Source: Magnolia sinica (Eukaryota > Streptophyta > Magnoliopsida > Magnoliales > Magnoliaceae). Taken from it: a stretch of DNA of 64,000 bases. Every line of letters starts with the position of its first letter. Positions within the stretch are counted from its first letter, which is position 1. Made by a program: the position numbers and the translations under genes. The notes beneath the pieces are model-generated. The model had not been told where the DNA came from and made no database searches. It saw only the letters and a program-made list of their open reading frames with translations. This document shows positions 44,101 through 56,495 of the stretch, piece after piece. The DNA is taken from assembly GCF_029962835.1 (NCBI RefSeq), contig NC_080586.1, positions 69,813,001-69,877,000 of the forward strand, given 5' to 3'.

Positions 44101-44555
44101 GATTGTCTTGCATCATCAAATAAAGCCTTATATCTTTTTGCATCAAGGTCTTCATGACAATTTTCATTTCTTCTAAGATCATCCATAAGAGTATCAACAT
44201 GTTCTCTAATATTTCTAAATGCATTGTTAACAAGTTCCTCCATTCTAGGATACTCATCATCGGATTGATCATCAAACGTTAATGATGATGGTTTCTCATT
44301 ACTTTTCGCAAGACTTTCACCGTGAAAAATCTAATGTGTGTATGACTTATCAATACCATTAAGGAGCAAATGCTCATGAATCTCTCCAAGAGTGAACATC
44401 CCACTCCCATTTCTACATTTCATACACGAACATGAATAATGATCAAATCTACCACCATTGTTTTTTGTAAACTCAATAAAATACACAAGTCCATCCAAAT
44501 ATTCTAGACTTAACCTATGTTTGTCCATCCATGCTTTGTTACTTAATGACGACAT
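41122..44555 (-). pseudogene. CACTA transposase gene (TNP2/Transposase_21), decayed
   Basis: Order on the minus strand: Transposase-associated N-terminal domain (44555-44331: KAWMDKHRLSLEYLDGLVYF, CSCMKCRNG), a TNP2 N-terminal stretch (44243-43836), the catalytic Transposase_21 core (43520-42759: GLATDGFNPFG, WGIHDFPAYG, CPVCAEGT), a DUF4218-like part (42587-42143), and a DUF4216-like part (41469-41122: STQNSGVSM). Stops at 44331 (TAG, where relatives have TRWIFHGE) and near 43521 (TAG before MVINNKWPSFA) both fit Trp TGG to TAG; another stop is at 43836 (TAA). Introns are likely (splice-like gaps near 42720-42759 and 43620-43720). The protein would cut at CACTA ends with a partner. This copy is dead. 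Confidence 0.85.
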
Positions 44556-44999
44556 TCTGCAACAAATGAGATAATGAAGTCAATTTTGATGTTAAGATGA
44601 TGGTTGGACCGTACTGACTAAATGTGTTTAAAGTGAATAAATAAATTCTGATGCATGCTTTAGTGAAATAAAACAAGTTTTTATTTCCATTTTCAATCGT
44701 AAGTATGATAACAAACAATTTTTTTTTTTTAAAATACTGTCTCTCTTTAAAAATAAAAAATAAAAAATACTGTCTATCTTTCAATTCAACCAATATCAAA
44801 ACAAAACAGATATATGGTTCATTTAATTAAAGAGGCATTTACACCATATTACGAATTTAGCATAAAGGTCTAATCCTGACATAAAGGTCTAGTCCTAACA
44901 TAGCCACAAATAGGAACGTATTTGCAACCCATTTTCATTTCACCGTTATTAATTTGAAGCACCTCATAATATAAACTGAAGGGAAGTAGATTTAGTTTG

Positions 45000-45930
45000 C
45001 CACCTTGTTATTTCTGTACAAGTGACTTGCATGGATGAGATCAAAACCATTCAGTTTGGACCATCCTAACCTTTCATTTGGCAGCATACAAATGTAAACG
45101 GTATCTTCCATTCAGGGAGGAAAGGTCCATTTATTAGATGATTAAGGGTCTGTATGTGCATGTGTTCTCGATATGTTGTTTAGAAAGTAGTAGCTTATTT
45201 CTATGTATATCACCAACACTTTTGGACAATTTTGCCCTGATAACTAGTTTTTAAGAGAGTCTTCAACCTAAAGATTTGGAAGGATGTATGAGGGATTTAT
45301 GATATAGTTTGGGGTATTTGGGGCATCATCAATTAAGGTTATTTTCCTTATTTTAAAAAGGCCTTTAGCTCCTACTTAACCTCTTCCTGATTTACATAGC
45401 ACTTGCTGCTCAAAGAAAGAAAGAATGTCTTTATCACTCAACATGCTAGATTATACATCCCGATTGCCCATTTCATGTTTATCGGTCAACAAAGCTATGC
45501 ATGAGCTTGTGCAGGTTCCAAGGGTATGGTTTGAATTGTTATACCATATGCTTGAAGATGATGGGTGCAACTTTGTTGGGTGGTTTGGAACTTCAGATAT
45601 GGGTGTCACGTATGGGTATGGGCCTAGATGTAGGACACCCTTTTACTCCCAAATTTTATGATACAGGGATATGGCTATATCTGTAATACTTTTATTATCA
45701 AAATATTTTGAACATTCCTCCTATTAATTTCCAAATATGTTTGTATTCTATAATGACTTTTTGATATAAACTATTTGGGCATGGCTGAGTCATATTTGCA
45801 CCAATATGGGTCCTATACCCATATAACTGTTATGTCACAGAAAATATGGATCCCTCAAGGATTTGAAAGATCTAGGTGTCATGGGGTGCAAGCTTCTATC
45901 TACCTGTATTTACTTGTTAAGAAAAATAAA
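45000..45930. other. CACTA internal non-coding region
   Basis: Includes an open frame at 45425-45661 without recognisable similarity. It could be the more decayed 5' part of the captured dioxygenase gene, but I cannot show that. Confidence 0.3.
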
Positions 45931-45934
45931 ACAT

Positions 45935-46140
45935 AGCTATGATATAAACTACTACCCTACTTGTAGCAGGCCTGATCTAGTTCTAGGTGTGAGCCCACAT
46001 TCAGATGGCAGTTCTAGAACCATTCTTCTACAAGATGTGAAATTGTTGGACTCCAAATTCAGCATAAGGGTCATTGGGTTCCTGTCAAACCAGTTCCAAA
46101 CGCACTAGTAGTGAACATTGGAGATGTTATGGAGGTATTG
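45935..46140 (+). pseudogene. Captured 2-oxoglutarate/Fe(II) dioxygenase fragment
   Basis: The plus strand reads [20 protein letters not shown], then [11 protein letters not shown], shifts one frame, and continues [20 protein letters not shown], then VVNIGDVMEV. This is the core of plant 2OG-Fe(II) oxygenases of the SRG1/norcoclaurine-synthase-like group. The first two iron ligands of the HxD motif (H-S-D in SPHSDG) are present. The second His and the RxS motif are missing because the fragment ends. It is encoded opposite to the transposase gene, inside the CACTA ends. Confidence 0.85.
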
Positions 46141-46149
46141 AGACTCAAC

Positions 46150-47390
46150 CATCCCTATTTCTTTCTTCAATACAGAAATTGGAACATGCATCATTAGTTT
46201 CGTAATCTCAATAATCACTAATTGCCGTAGATCTGAACCAAAGTCACATCAAGATTGGCACTAAAAAAAAATTAACTCTAGCAAGTGATAAAAACAACTC
46301 TAGATATTGGAATTTCTTGTATTTTTGTAGAATCCTTCTAGATAATCTAGAGATCCCCTTAATAAACATTAGAATATTCTTATAGATTTAAGAGGACACC
46401 CTCCCAAATAGAATCCTAACAATGTGATAGGTGAAGCCAATAACAATGTGACAGGTGAAGCCAATAACAGAATACAAACGAAATCATCACCCTTAGTACT
46501 GCATGTAAGAACCTTCAGAACTTTCAAATCAAAGAGTCAAAACCTTATGATAATATAAACGGCTTCAACCCCATTAAATGAACAGATTTCAGATCATAAC
46601 AAAACAGAATCACTCGATTTCTACAAGAATAAGCTCAAAACCTTCAAAGCCAAGAATCAAAATGGTAAATCAAGCTAAACAGTAGATCAGATGAATAAGA
46701 TCAATGCATTGCAGTCCAATTCAAGAATCTTCAATCGACTTACTTTAAAAACTTCAAACGTTAAGCAAAAACCTTCAAATCAAGCACCGAAATCTTCTAA
46801 ATCCACTCACTTCAACTGCATTTCCAATGTTTCACTGATGAAACTCGATTTTTGCAAGGGAAAGCACTGAAATGCATCAAATCCAGCAGATTACTTACAT
46901 TCTTTCCATACCTAGACAAAAGGATAACTCGTTGTTTCCGAGAAATTACCAAAATTGCCCAAACGAGCAGCTACCAAAGAGAAACGAGATCCACACATGT
47001 CACCAAATTCTTTAGATCGAGATCGAGAGAGAAGGTTGAGATCGGGAGAGGGAGATCGAAAGAGAGGGTTGAGATTGGGAGAGGGAGATCGAAAGAGAGG
47101 GAGAGGGAAAGGGAGATGAGAGAGAGACGGAGGCGCGGTCTGCGAAATGGAGGTTTTAAGGCTATTAGCGTAAGAAAATAGGTAAAATCAATCGGTAGGC
47201 TGCGGTACATATAGAGCAATGTACCTCTTGGGCCTTGTGGGGTCCACTGAGAGGTATCTAATGAATCCATTCCATCCATCTATTTTAAATTAAAACAATA
47301 AAACAACATCATAAAAACTAAGAATATCCGACCGTCAATTGAGATAAACCAACAAAACAGTGAAAGTAACCACTTAAAATAGCAGTACGG
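46150..47390. other. CACTA right internal region
   Basis: Contains many AACCTTCAAA/TCAAGAATC words (46500-46800), a purine-rich GAGAGGGAGATCGAAAGAGA repeat (47020-47130), and no recognised coding region. The purine-rich part may be the transposase leader. Confidence 0.45.
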
Positions 47391-47495
47391 TTTAGAATTG
47401 GAGTACGGCTCAGAACCGTTTACGATCAGAAATGGCTTAAAGCCGTTTTTGAACCAAAATTGTACGTGTTCCAGTTCACCGATTTTGGTGTAGTG
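47390..47495 (-). repeat. CACTA right terminal and subterminal repeats
   Basis: GGTTTAGAATTGGAGTACGG, CAGAACCGTTT and AAAGCCGTTTTTG precede the terminus GATTTTGGTGTAGTG. Confidence 0.88.
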
Positions 47496-47539
47496 CATGC
47501 ATGCCTGGGACAAGAAGCAAACTTAAGGGGTTGGTAGAT

Positions 47540-48440
47540 TCAACTTAGTGCATTAGTGCAAATGCACATGAATACTTCAATTACAGAAATGGTTGAAGAA
47601 GTTTGGACGGTCCTTAACCTTAATGAAGAGGAATATTTTAAAGCAAGCCAAATCTCATCAGAGAATGATAAGTACAGTCAGTGATTTTTCATACAAAATA
47701 AATTATCTTGACGTAATTTCTTGTTGATGATGATTTCAAGGATGTCATATGTGGTGGTTGTAGAGTTTACATATTTATTTATTTATTTTGTTGAACTTTT
47801 AGTTGATAATGCACTAGACCAATTATCAAGCCAAGTTGGAAAGATGGTTGAAGCATTAATGTAAGTGCACATGAATATTGCAATTACAGAAATGGTTAAA
47901 GAAGTTCGAATGGTCTCTGACCTTACTGAAGATGAATATTTTAAAGCAAGTCTAATCTCATCAGAGAATGATAAATACCGACAGTGTTTTTCACACAAAA
48001 TGAATTATCTCGACATAATTTCTTGTTGATGATGCTTTCAAGGATGCCATATGTGGTGGTTGTAGAGTTTACAGATTTATTTATTTATTTTTATAAACTT
48101 TTAGTTGATGATGCACTAGACCAATTATTAAGTCAAGTTGGAAAGATGATTGAAGCATTATCGCAAATATACATGAATACTTCAATTACAAAAATGGTTA
48201 AAGAAGTTCGGACGGTCGGACGGTCTTTCATCTTACTGAAGATGAATATTTTAAAGCAAGCCTAATCTCATTAGAGAATGATAAGTACCGACAGTATTTT
48301 TCACACAAAATGAATTATCAAGATGTAATTTCTTATTAATGATGATTTCAAGGATGCCATATGTGGTGGTTGTAAAGTTTACATATCTATTTATTTATTT
48401 TTATGAACTTTTAGTTGATGATGCTTTTTTATTATGAACT
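47540..48440 (+). repeat. 302-303-bp tandem repeat, three copies
   Basis: The word (G)CACATGAATA recurs at 47564, 47867 and about 48169. Each unit carries AAATGGTT.AAGAAGTT, GATGAATATTTTAAAGCAAG, GATTTCAAGGATGCCATATG and (TTTA)n. Copies differ by 5-10%. The part KEVRTVSDLTEDEYFKASL resembles the C-terminal tail of Myb/SANT-like transposon proteins, weakly. The array begins about 45 bp beyond the CACTA end. Confidence 0.85.
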
Positions 48441-49560
48441 TCAAAAGTTAGTGAGAGATGAACATAAGATATATTTTCATGGTTGTTGATAAATGATAAT
48501 TTTTTTTATTAACATTACTTTAATGAATGGATGCTTAAGCATGATAACATTTACTCACTTGTGATATATATATATATATATAGTGATGGAAGATACGTAG
48601 GGTTGAATACATCGTTTGTTTTTTTAAAAAAATTATTATTTAAATTTTTTATAGATTTTGAGATGAAAGTAGGCCTCACATGGTATGTTCATAGCTTTTC
48701 AGTAGCTGCAACACTTTTTTTTTAAAAGTGGGGTTTACATTATACTATTAAGCTTTTAAGCATTAAATTACCATGAAGAAAAATTTCTCAATTTTTAAAA
48801 AAAAATTTTTTTACTAAATATCTTATTTGGAAACAACATGAAATTTTCCGTGAACATGTTGTTAAAAAAACAAATAGAGAAAATTGTCTTTCCTTTCCCA
48901 TACTTTCTTGGAAATTACATTTCTCGAGAAATATCATTTCCTTTCTCATATTTTCCACAAATCCAAACAGGGCCGAAGGGCCTGTTTGATTTTCGATTTA
49001 CACTATAAATATCATGTAAATGGATGTAAATGGGTATTTACTACTTACCTTTGCATTTACCTTATATAGTTGTATCTTGATTTGACATGATGTTGAGATC
49101 AAACTTGCTTAAAAAGTTACTGACGAAAATGGAGAATACAAGATTTTCATCTGCTATTTATTCATGGGACTCACTTGAAATTACACATGGTGGTTGGCCA
49201 CGGGCTATGTGCAAGAGCTTAGCAAAGCTAAGGAATGAAAGCTATGTCATATAGGAGGGTTGATTAGGATAAAAAAAAATTTATTTGATTAAAACACAAT
49301 GACCTAACTTAAACTAATATGCAACTTCAACTAAATAAGGTAATTAACTCTAAGGCTTCCAAGCTAATAGATAGTCCAATCACATAGACTACAAATCATA
49401 TTCCTATGAAGCAACTGATCCAAACACATGATAGTGTACATATATGTGTGTGATGTGCTAACTATCAATATCTATCATTCATCTAATCATGCACACATAT
49501 AATCCATCTCAACAATCATATAAGCATAATTAAACAAGTTTTTAAATAACAATCTCAAAC
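48441..49560. other. Non-coding, AT-rich
   Basis: (TA)n at about 48568-48582, poly-A/T tracts, and a pair of words GGGCCTGTTTGATTTTCGATTT / AAATCCAAACAGGGCC that are common MITE ends (about 48960-48990). No gene seen. Confidence 0.4.
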
Positions 49561-51660
49561 ACAAGCATATATAGTAGTTCAAATTCCTTACTCTACTCTT
49601 GGAAGACGCACTTAACCCATGAGTGTACTGACGCAGGGATGAACGTGATGGGGATAACTACTCCGAATCCACGGAGCTTCTCTGGACTCATCATAGAGAC
49701 TTCTCGAATCCATGAGGAAAGAAAGCAAAAAATAGAAATAAATTCTAATAAATTCGAAATTGATTAATTGATTAATAAAAATGAGTTCACAACCCTTTAA
49801 ATAGGGGTACTAAGCAATGGGAAAGAAATTAGAATCAAACTATAACTAAAACTCCTAGAATCCGTGACTTACTATAAATAGTAAACTTACTGGTTATAGA
49901 AGGTCGTGATGTCTACTAGTACGCAAAGTTTTCGGCCAAAAATAGTAAGTGTCCTATTTGGCTTCACCAAACCGTTCTCCTAATTATTCTAAGCTCTTTT
50001 CACGTTGGGCGCAACTCCTAAAGCCCGACGGATGAAGAGTTATAATCAAACTAAAACTTACTATTTATAGTAAAAACGAAATTAAAACAGGGAAACGATC
50101 GTCGATTCAAGGGTTTTTCGCAATTCCGGGTTGTGTAACTCGGCATAATGGGGTTGGTTGGCTAAAGTAGCTTGTTCTACCCTAAAATCATATATTTTAC
50201 GTCAGATAACTCATTCCGGATTTCGAGATACGTCCGATCTAAGGTCCGATGATTCGGATCACTTTTGTCATCGACCGGGCCTTTTCTGATCCATCTTGGC
50301 CATGAAACTGTCCGCGGCCCGCTCTACATCATGTACTGAATTTCACTATCGAAAGTTTTAAATCAGGTTCACTTCTAACATTTATAATCCTATACAAGGA
50401 TTGACTCCCTCAGAGACTTACATGGTTTTCTATAAGCTTCCCACGAACTTCAATTCTAGTCCAATGACTTATATTTACTCCCACTAAAGGTTTTCTCGGA
50501 GACTAACACGTACACACTCGTGTTCGGTAGCCTACAAATGGACTTTGATTTACATCGTACAAAAAAACCCAAGTCTTACATAAGAAGCTAATTGAATTTG
50601 GCAATTCAAACTATACACTCAATCCTATACAATGGATGAATGTACATGAACTCTTACAAATAACAACTTACTTGTCGGATTACGCACCTTTTATAGTGTC
50701 TTCTCGAGTTGCTTGATCGATGTTCTCCCATGCTTCAATCAACTCATCTTACTCCCTCGATCATGATGCCAATGGGACATCAATGCTTTAGCTCTAAGAT
50801 TAACCACCTTACATGAGATGCTCATTTCGGTGACTAAGGCGAATGAGAGGTAGGTGAATTCTTGTAATTCTAGGGGATTCACCTAGATGAGCCTTTTAAA
50901 GGATTTAGACAATGATATACCTATAAAGGTTGAGTTTGTACATTAGAAAATATTGGAGTTCAAGTATATCTTCAAGGTGGAGGTTGAAATCCTCATTAAA
51001 GTATTGATCTCAAGGAAGATAAATTAGAATTCATTGGTTTAGAGGCTTGGAATGATGGATATGTCATTAAATTACCTAAGCTTCCACTGTACCAAAAACC
51101 CATTAAAATGTATAAAAACGTAATGCCCTTTTATAAGAAACCAATTTGCAACAGTTATAAAATGGCTAGTTAATGGCTCTTTCATTGTGATTAAAAGGTT
51201 CTTTTATGGGATCGAAGGTTTATCGATAGGATCGAACCATTTATTGATCCCGTCGAGAAAATACAGAATTATCTCTGTTAGTTGTTGGACTCATTCTTCG
51301 ATCTGATCGAGTGGACCTTCGATTGGATCGAGTCTCATTGACAAATTGTCGATGAGATCGAACACCACTAAAAAATTGTTGTTTTGGGCATATGATTTCA
51401 CAACAGCTTCATACCTCCATTAGTTATACTTATTATGTTCCAATTATTCTCTTAAGGCTAAAGGATAATCGGCAAAGTTTACCTTTAAGGTTAGGATTAT
51501 TTAAAGGTTCGAGAGATTATTTTGGGTCAAAATTAGAGTTACCAAGGCATCTCATTTACATGTTCTTTGTTTATTGATGCTCATGTCCTCTTGTGTCTTC
51601 AGTCTTCAGCTTCCAAGGGCTTAACCAACTTCAGGACACATGGAATTACGTGATTAACTA
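49561..51660. repeat. Non-coding retroelement-like debris
   Basis: Contains CTTTAAATAGGGGTAC (49796-49811), internal repeats of ACTTACTATTTATAGTAAA (49869, 50062) and GATCGA-rich words (51215-51360) like those in LTR leaders. No gag-pol domain, primer site or matching LTR pair could be identified. Confidence 0.35.
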
Positions 51661-51689
51661 ACAAAGTGCACGAATCAATGCACTAGCAC

Positions 51690-52110
51690 CATTATTATGT
51701 ATAGCTTGATCCTTGCCATCCATATGTTTTTCCCGCTCATTTTAGGGCATGACTCCAAATATGAGGCAGTTCTAAAGCTCAATTGGACCACACCACAGGA
51801 ATCAAGGGGAATTGAACGCCTACTATTCAACTTTTCTTATGGGCCATAAAAAATTTGGATCAAGCTGACATTTGTGATTTCCCTTCATACATATCCGTGT
51901 GAACTGTTGAACATGTTGGATGATGGGTATGCATATCCATGGGGCCTAGGCACATTTTAACAATTAATGGTAGGCGTTCAAATTTTATTTTATTTTTTTC
52001 TTCTTCTTCTTATGGTGTAGTTCACTTGAGCTTTAAATCTTCCTCAAATTTTGAATCATGCCATAAAATGAGCACATAGAATAGATGAACGGCGTGGATT
52101 AGACACATAT
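51690..52110. repeat. MITE-superfamily copy
   Basis: CCATCCATATGTTTTTCCCGC..TTTTAGGGCATGA ... AATAGATGAACGGCGTGGAT follows the usual order. The ends are decayed. Confidence 0.6.
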
Positions 52111-53455
52111 ATATATAATTGTCACCTGCACATATTTTCCAAGCACAATTCCACCCGATTTTCCTATGCTTATGCATAGTTTCCAAGGCTCATCATAAAT
52201 CCTTCTCTTCCGATCACATGTGAAAGTAATAATTACTGATTTACAACCCATTTACTACACAAATTGAAAATCAAATAGGCGGGTTGGTGCCACCCAAGCA
52301 ATAGCCCACTTTTCCTAAAATGATATGAAAATATACCCTTTGGAGGCGCATCTTTTATCTTTTAGGGCCCATCGTGGTTTGTATGTAAGATCCACTCCGA
52401 CCGTTAGATGTCTAATCCTACATATCTCCATTACCAAAAACTCAGGATGACTAGTAATTCAAGTGGGCCACACCAAGGAAAATAATTAGGAGAGACAGTC
52501 CACCCTTAGATATTTACAGGGCCCACCACAATAATTATATAAAATCCACTCCAACCATTAGATACCACACCAAAACTTGGACATGTGATTCAAATATAAG
52601 GCCAATACATTATTCTGGCAGGCCACATAGAAGAAACCAGTCTGGAGGGTTAGTGTTGCCCTGCACACTGTTTCCATTAGTATGGTCCACATGTTTGTAA
52701 CCAGTTTGGAGGATAAGTGCTTCCCTGCACACTATTTCCATTAGTATGATCCACCTAAAACATGAGCCCAGCTGATTTTTGGGCCCTAGACCTAATGTGT
52801 GGTGACACGCCCAGTGCTAGGGTGATTTCAGGAAAAACACGGTGGTAGGGCCCACCTTAGTCAACAACCCTTTTGCCAACTTGAAATAAAATTTCCTTCC
52901 ATGGTAAACTTTCCTCTCCTGTGTTAGACGTTGAAATATTTCAAATTGTTTTTTTTAAACTCTAGCAGGTTGGATCGGGCTAATAGCCTTTCAGACCTCT
53001 TAGTCCAAGCACCGCCCGATTTAGAAGCGAGCCTGAAATTTAAGTCCGAGCTTGAAGCCCGACGGGCCAACTTGGCCCATTGACACCCCTAACTTGCACG
53101 ATTGTAGCCGAGGGAAATGAAATGGTAAGGTTGTTTGGATTTGTGGAAAGGATAGGTAAGGAAATATTGTTTATTAATAAATCTTATTTCCAACATATTA
53201 TAAGAAGTAAAATATTATTTTTATTTTTTATTTTTCAATAAATTTGTTTATGAAAATTTAGGATTTATTTAAAATTTTTTATTTAGCAAAAGGAAGATTT
53301 TTCATGTGAAAAAATTTCTGATAGTACATTGCATATGCTCAATTAGCATATGTGGCGCGTATGGTATGCTTGAATATGAGCATAAGCCCGTATAACATAT
53401 GCAGCATAATGGGGCATCTAAAGCAGAATTGTACCAATCACTACAAAAATGAGGT
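52111..53455. other. Non-coding repeat debris
   Basis: Short duplicated words at 52620-52745 (GTTTCCATTAGTATG twice). A fragment of a TAGGGGTGTCAATGGGCC-type element ends at about 53091 on the complement strand. AT-rich beyond. No gene seen. Confidence 0.4.
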
Positions 53456-53770
53456 GTTTAAAGATGTACAGTAGCACATGTGACACATAATATATATTAA
53501 CAAATTTGATACATCGTGAGTACATGAAGTTAGAGCACTGGTGCACATTGACACATTAACATACGTGACATCTACGGAGTGATTGAAGATAAATAATGTC
53601 ACATATAGCATATTGACACATGTAGTGTGCTTTCGACATGTGGTACACAAAAAAATAAATAAATAATGGTGATGATGAAGATGATTGGACATGTGACACA
53701 TTAGCACATGTGGAGCACAAAAGAAGACAGTGGCGCATGTGGCCCAGTAGCACATGTGAGGCACAAGTTA
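53456..53770. repeat. Degenerate ACATGTG-rich repeat
   Basis: Words such as AGCACATGTGACACAT and TAGCACATGTGGAGCACA recur a dozen times at irregular spacing. The minus-strand open frame over it is a by-product. Confidence 0.6.
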
Positions 53771-54089
53771 TATCAAACATTGGTTGAGAGGGACTACCAT
53801 TTCCATTGGCAATGTAGTTGCATGCAAATCTCCAAATGGTGAGGTGAATGGTTTATTTTGGCCTGTGGTAATGTATTTCCAAATGTTCCTTTAAGAGTCA
53901 GGATCCTCTGTTATCACGAACATGAATTTTTTGTTTGTTGCAATGTGATTGGGACACATCATCATAGATTGAATTTAATGTTGCAGTGCTGACAACATTA
54001 GTGATGACGTTCACCAATCATGATCTAGGAAAACAGAAAATTTCTATTCATGGCACACAGATGATCCAGATTCATTCTCTAAAAGTCGA

Positions 54090-54715
54090 TTAAGGGTGAC
54101 AACATGACAAGCCCAATCTAGATTTGATTGGGCTTGGTCCTATTAGCTTGGCTGCGAGCTAAGCTGGGGTCTAGCATGCATGGTCATGTCAATTTATGAA
54201 AAGGACTTAGGCTCCAGACATTTTAGACCTACCAACATCTTTTTTTTTTTTTTTACACAAGCACGCACACCTCCTGCACACTCACACCACAGTGGGATTT
54301 CACCACCTATGGATACTCAAACCCTTGACTGGGTATTAAAACTCCTGACAGTCCCACACACTCACGCCGTATTGGGCTTTCACCACCTATGGATACTCGA
54401 ACCCTTGACCAGGTGTTGAAACTCCCGAGAGTCTACCACCCGAGCAAGAGCAAGGATCCTTAGTTATGCAAGCATCGTGAATGTCCACCATTGATTTTGT
54501 TCCTTTATAAGTTTGTTTGTTTTTTTTTATTTTTTGGTAATGTGTGGCCCACTTGATCAACTAACAGATTTAAAAAATTTAAGTGAGAAATAGGGATTTT
54601 ATAAAATTTTGGGCTGGGCCAAGTTGGCTCGATAATGAGACTGGGCCCATTCAATGTTTTGCCTGAGACGTGGTTCTAGCTGGCCCAAACCTAAGCCGAT
54701 TTCCACCCCCAACTG
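54090..54715. repeat. GGGCTTGG/GGGCCAAG-ended repeat with SINE inserted
   Basis: TAAGGGTGACAACATGACAAG at the left and CGATTTCCACCCCCAA at the right resemble the ends of TAGGGGTG-type hAT elements. No target duplication found. Confidence 0.35.
54252..54459 (-). mobile_element. tRNA-derived SINE with internal duplication
   Basis: Same family as 22535-22700: CTTGCTCGGGTGGTAGACTC (A-box part), GGTCAAGGGTTCGAGTATCC (B-box part), and a tail of A (poly-T at 54238-54254 on the plus strand). The B-box part and following TG-rich stretch occur twice. Confidence 0.65.
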
Positions 54716-55990
54716 ATAAGGCTTGAATGACCCTCTCCTATGATACAATTGCGACGAGTACTGCGAATACAAAACTTACAAGCATCAAACAAAGTGCAAC
54801 GTGGCACTTTAAAAAATCACAACCTGAAGCTGACACGTGGCCAAGGGTGTTACGCATTACCGACCCTTGTGTGTCTGTGCTTATTGGCTCCAGCCATCCC
54901 TTTGAAGGGCCAACTAAGGGATGATGCATATCTAAGAAATCTAAAGGAAAACCAAAGTGAAAAGAGGCCGTTCCATATGCAATGTTTGCATAGAGAGCTC
55001 TCTCTACAGCTCTGTGGCTTGTGTACAAAATTAATTTTTTTGAAAGGTCGCCCCATCAAGGAAGTGGGACACTGTTGTTGATGTCTTAAATTTGTCAGTA
55101 ACAATGCTATAGACAGATCACTTGATGCCATCGAGCATATGTTGACTCCATCGACAAATACTCGGTCCTATTGAGAAAATTCATGTTGATTGCTGGATTG
55201 TTTTAAAGTTGCTACTTGATGGCATTGAAAGATCTTCGATGTCATCAACGAGGCTTTGATGTCTGTCAATGTCATTGATAGTCCTATCGAGCGCGCACGC
55301 AAATTTGCATAAGTGTGAGATTTGTTTCATATTCCGGTTGTAATAATAAATGCATCGGGTGTAATCATGATTAGGGAAGGATTAACGTATATTAGGATCT
55401 TTTGGGTTCAAGGGCACAACTAGGGTTTAGAGGAGATTTGAGGTTTTTTCGAATTAGTAAAATCATCTATCTCTTGTAATTCTACTTTCATAGTGCGTTA
55501 CTTGTCGCTTTATGTCATAAATTTTTCTTACAAGGATTATTGTTCTTGTTTGAATTTGTTTGTGCGATTGCATATACTTTACCTGATTTCACTTTGTGTG
55601 CTTCCATGACACCGTTGAAAATAAAGCTAATCCGACAACTATCACGTTGGTCATCACATGAATTTTTGAAGTTTTTTGGGTGAATGTCCGTTGTTTTCTA
55701 TGATGAGTCCCACTTAACAATTGCATAGATCTTATTTTTAAGCATCCCATCATCATAAATGTATCAATGAGCAATCTAACTCATTATATAGGTGTGGCCC
55801 ACTAGTGATCATATCAGCCTGATTTTACAGAGATACCTTTCAGAACCGTTTGAGCATGTGAGAAACATCATCATGCGCTACGTGACCCGTGTATGTTCAT
55901 TGTAGGAGTGGTTGAAAAGATAGGCCTTTTGATGTAAGTAAAAGTCATTGGATGGTTGCCGAAATTGAAAGAAATGGAGCTAGAAGGTTG
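54716..55990. other. Non-coding repeat debris
   Basis: Contains CATCGA/TCGATG-rich words (55130-55290) and a leader-like stretch (55440-55560), resembling LTR sequence. No domain, PBS or duplicated partner seen. Confidence 0.35.
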
Positions 55991-56005
55991 GGAGCAGAGT
56001 AGGTG

Positions 56006-56495
56006 AGACCTCGGGTCCACTGAGGTGTGGGGATCACAGTGATGTATGTGCCTTAAATCCACACCGTCCAACCATTTTCAAAGCTCATGTTAGGGTATGA
56101 TCCAAAAAAAATGAAGCATCGCAAAATCTTAAGTAGACCACACTGCAGGAAACAGTCGCAATTGAATCCCCACCATTAAAAGCTTCGTGGAGTCTACCAA
56201 AATGTTGATTTTCCATCCAACCTGTTGATAACGTCACAAAGACCTATATGAAGAAACCACATAAATATCATTTTAATCCAAATCTTTTGCGGCCTACAAA
56301 AAGTTTTTAATGATCAATTACTATTGTTTCCTGTACTATTGTTTATTTAAGATTTGGATCCGCTTCATTTTTTGGATCATGCATTAAAATGAGTTTATAA
56401 TACAGATAAACGGAGTAGATGTAATCACATAATCAAGGTGGGCCCACAGTCAAGGGATGCACCTCAGTGGTGGACTCGGGATCCACTAAAGCCGC
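56006..56495. mobile_element. MITE-superfamily copy
   Basis: CTCGGGTCCACTGAGGTG at the left and CACCTCAGTGGTGGACTCGG at the right are inverted. The interior is ATGTATGTG..CCACACCGTCCA...AAGGTGGGCCCAC. Confidence 0.7.

Larger units (their letters stand above)
39798..47495. mobile_element. CACTA (En/Spm) element, 7.7 kb
   Basis: Inverted termini CACTACACCAAAATCG (39798-39813) and its complement (47480-47495). Subterminal DNA is packed with short inverted words around CGGTTT.AAACCG / GGAACGGTT, where a TNPA-type protein would bind. The flanking triplets are TAT and CAT, so the 3-bp target duplication is imperfect. A decayed TNP2-type transposase gene lies on the minus strand (41122-44555). Two host-gene fragments sit outside it: a P450 piece at about 40290-40435 and a dioxygenase piece at about 45935-46140. 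Confidence 0.9.

Noticed and set aside
39798-47495. P450 and dioxygenase pieces as working genes
   Set aside because: Each covers only about 50-70 codons, with a stop or frameshift, and lacks essential residues (heme loop; second Fe-binding His).
53441-53780. Cys/His-rich frames that suggest zinc-binding
   Set aside because: Produced by the degenerate ACATGTG repeat; Cys and His spacing follows the repeat.
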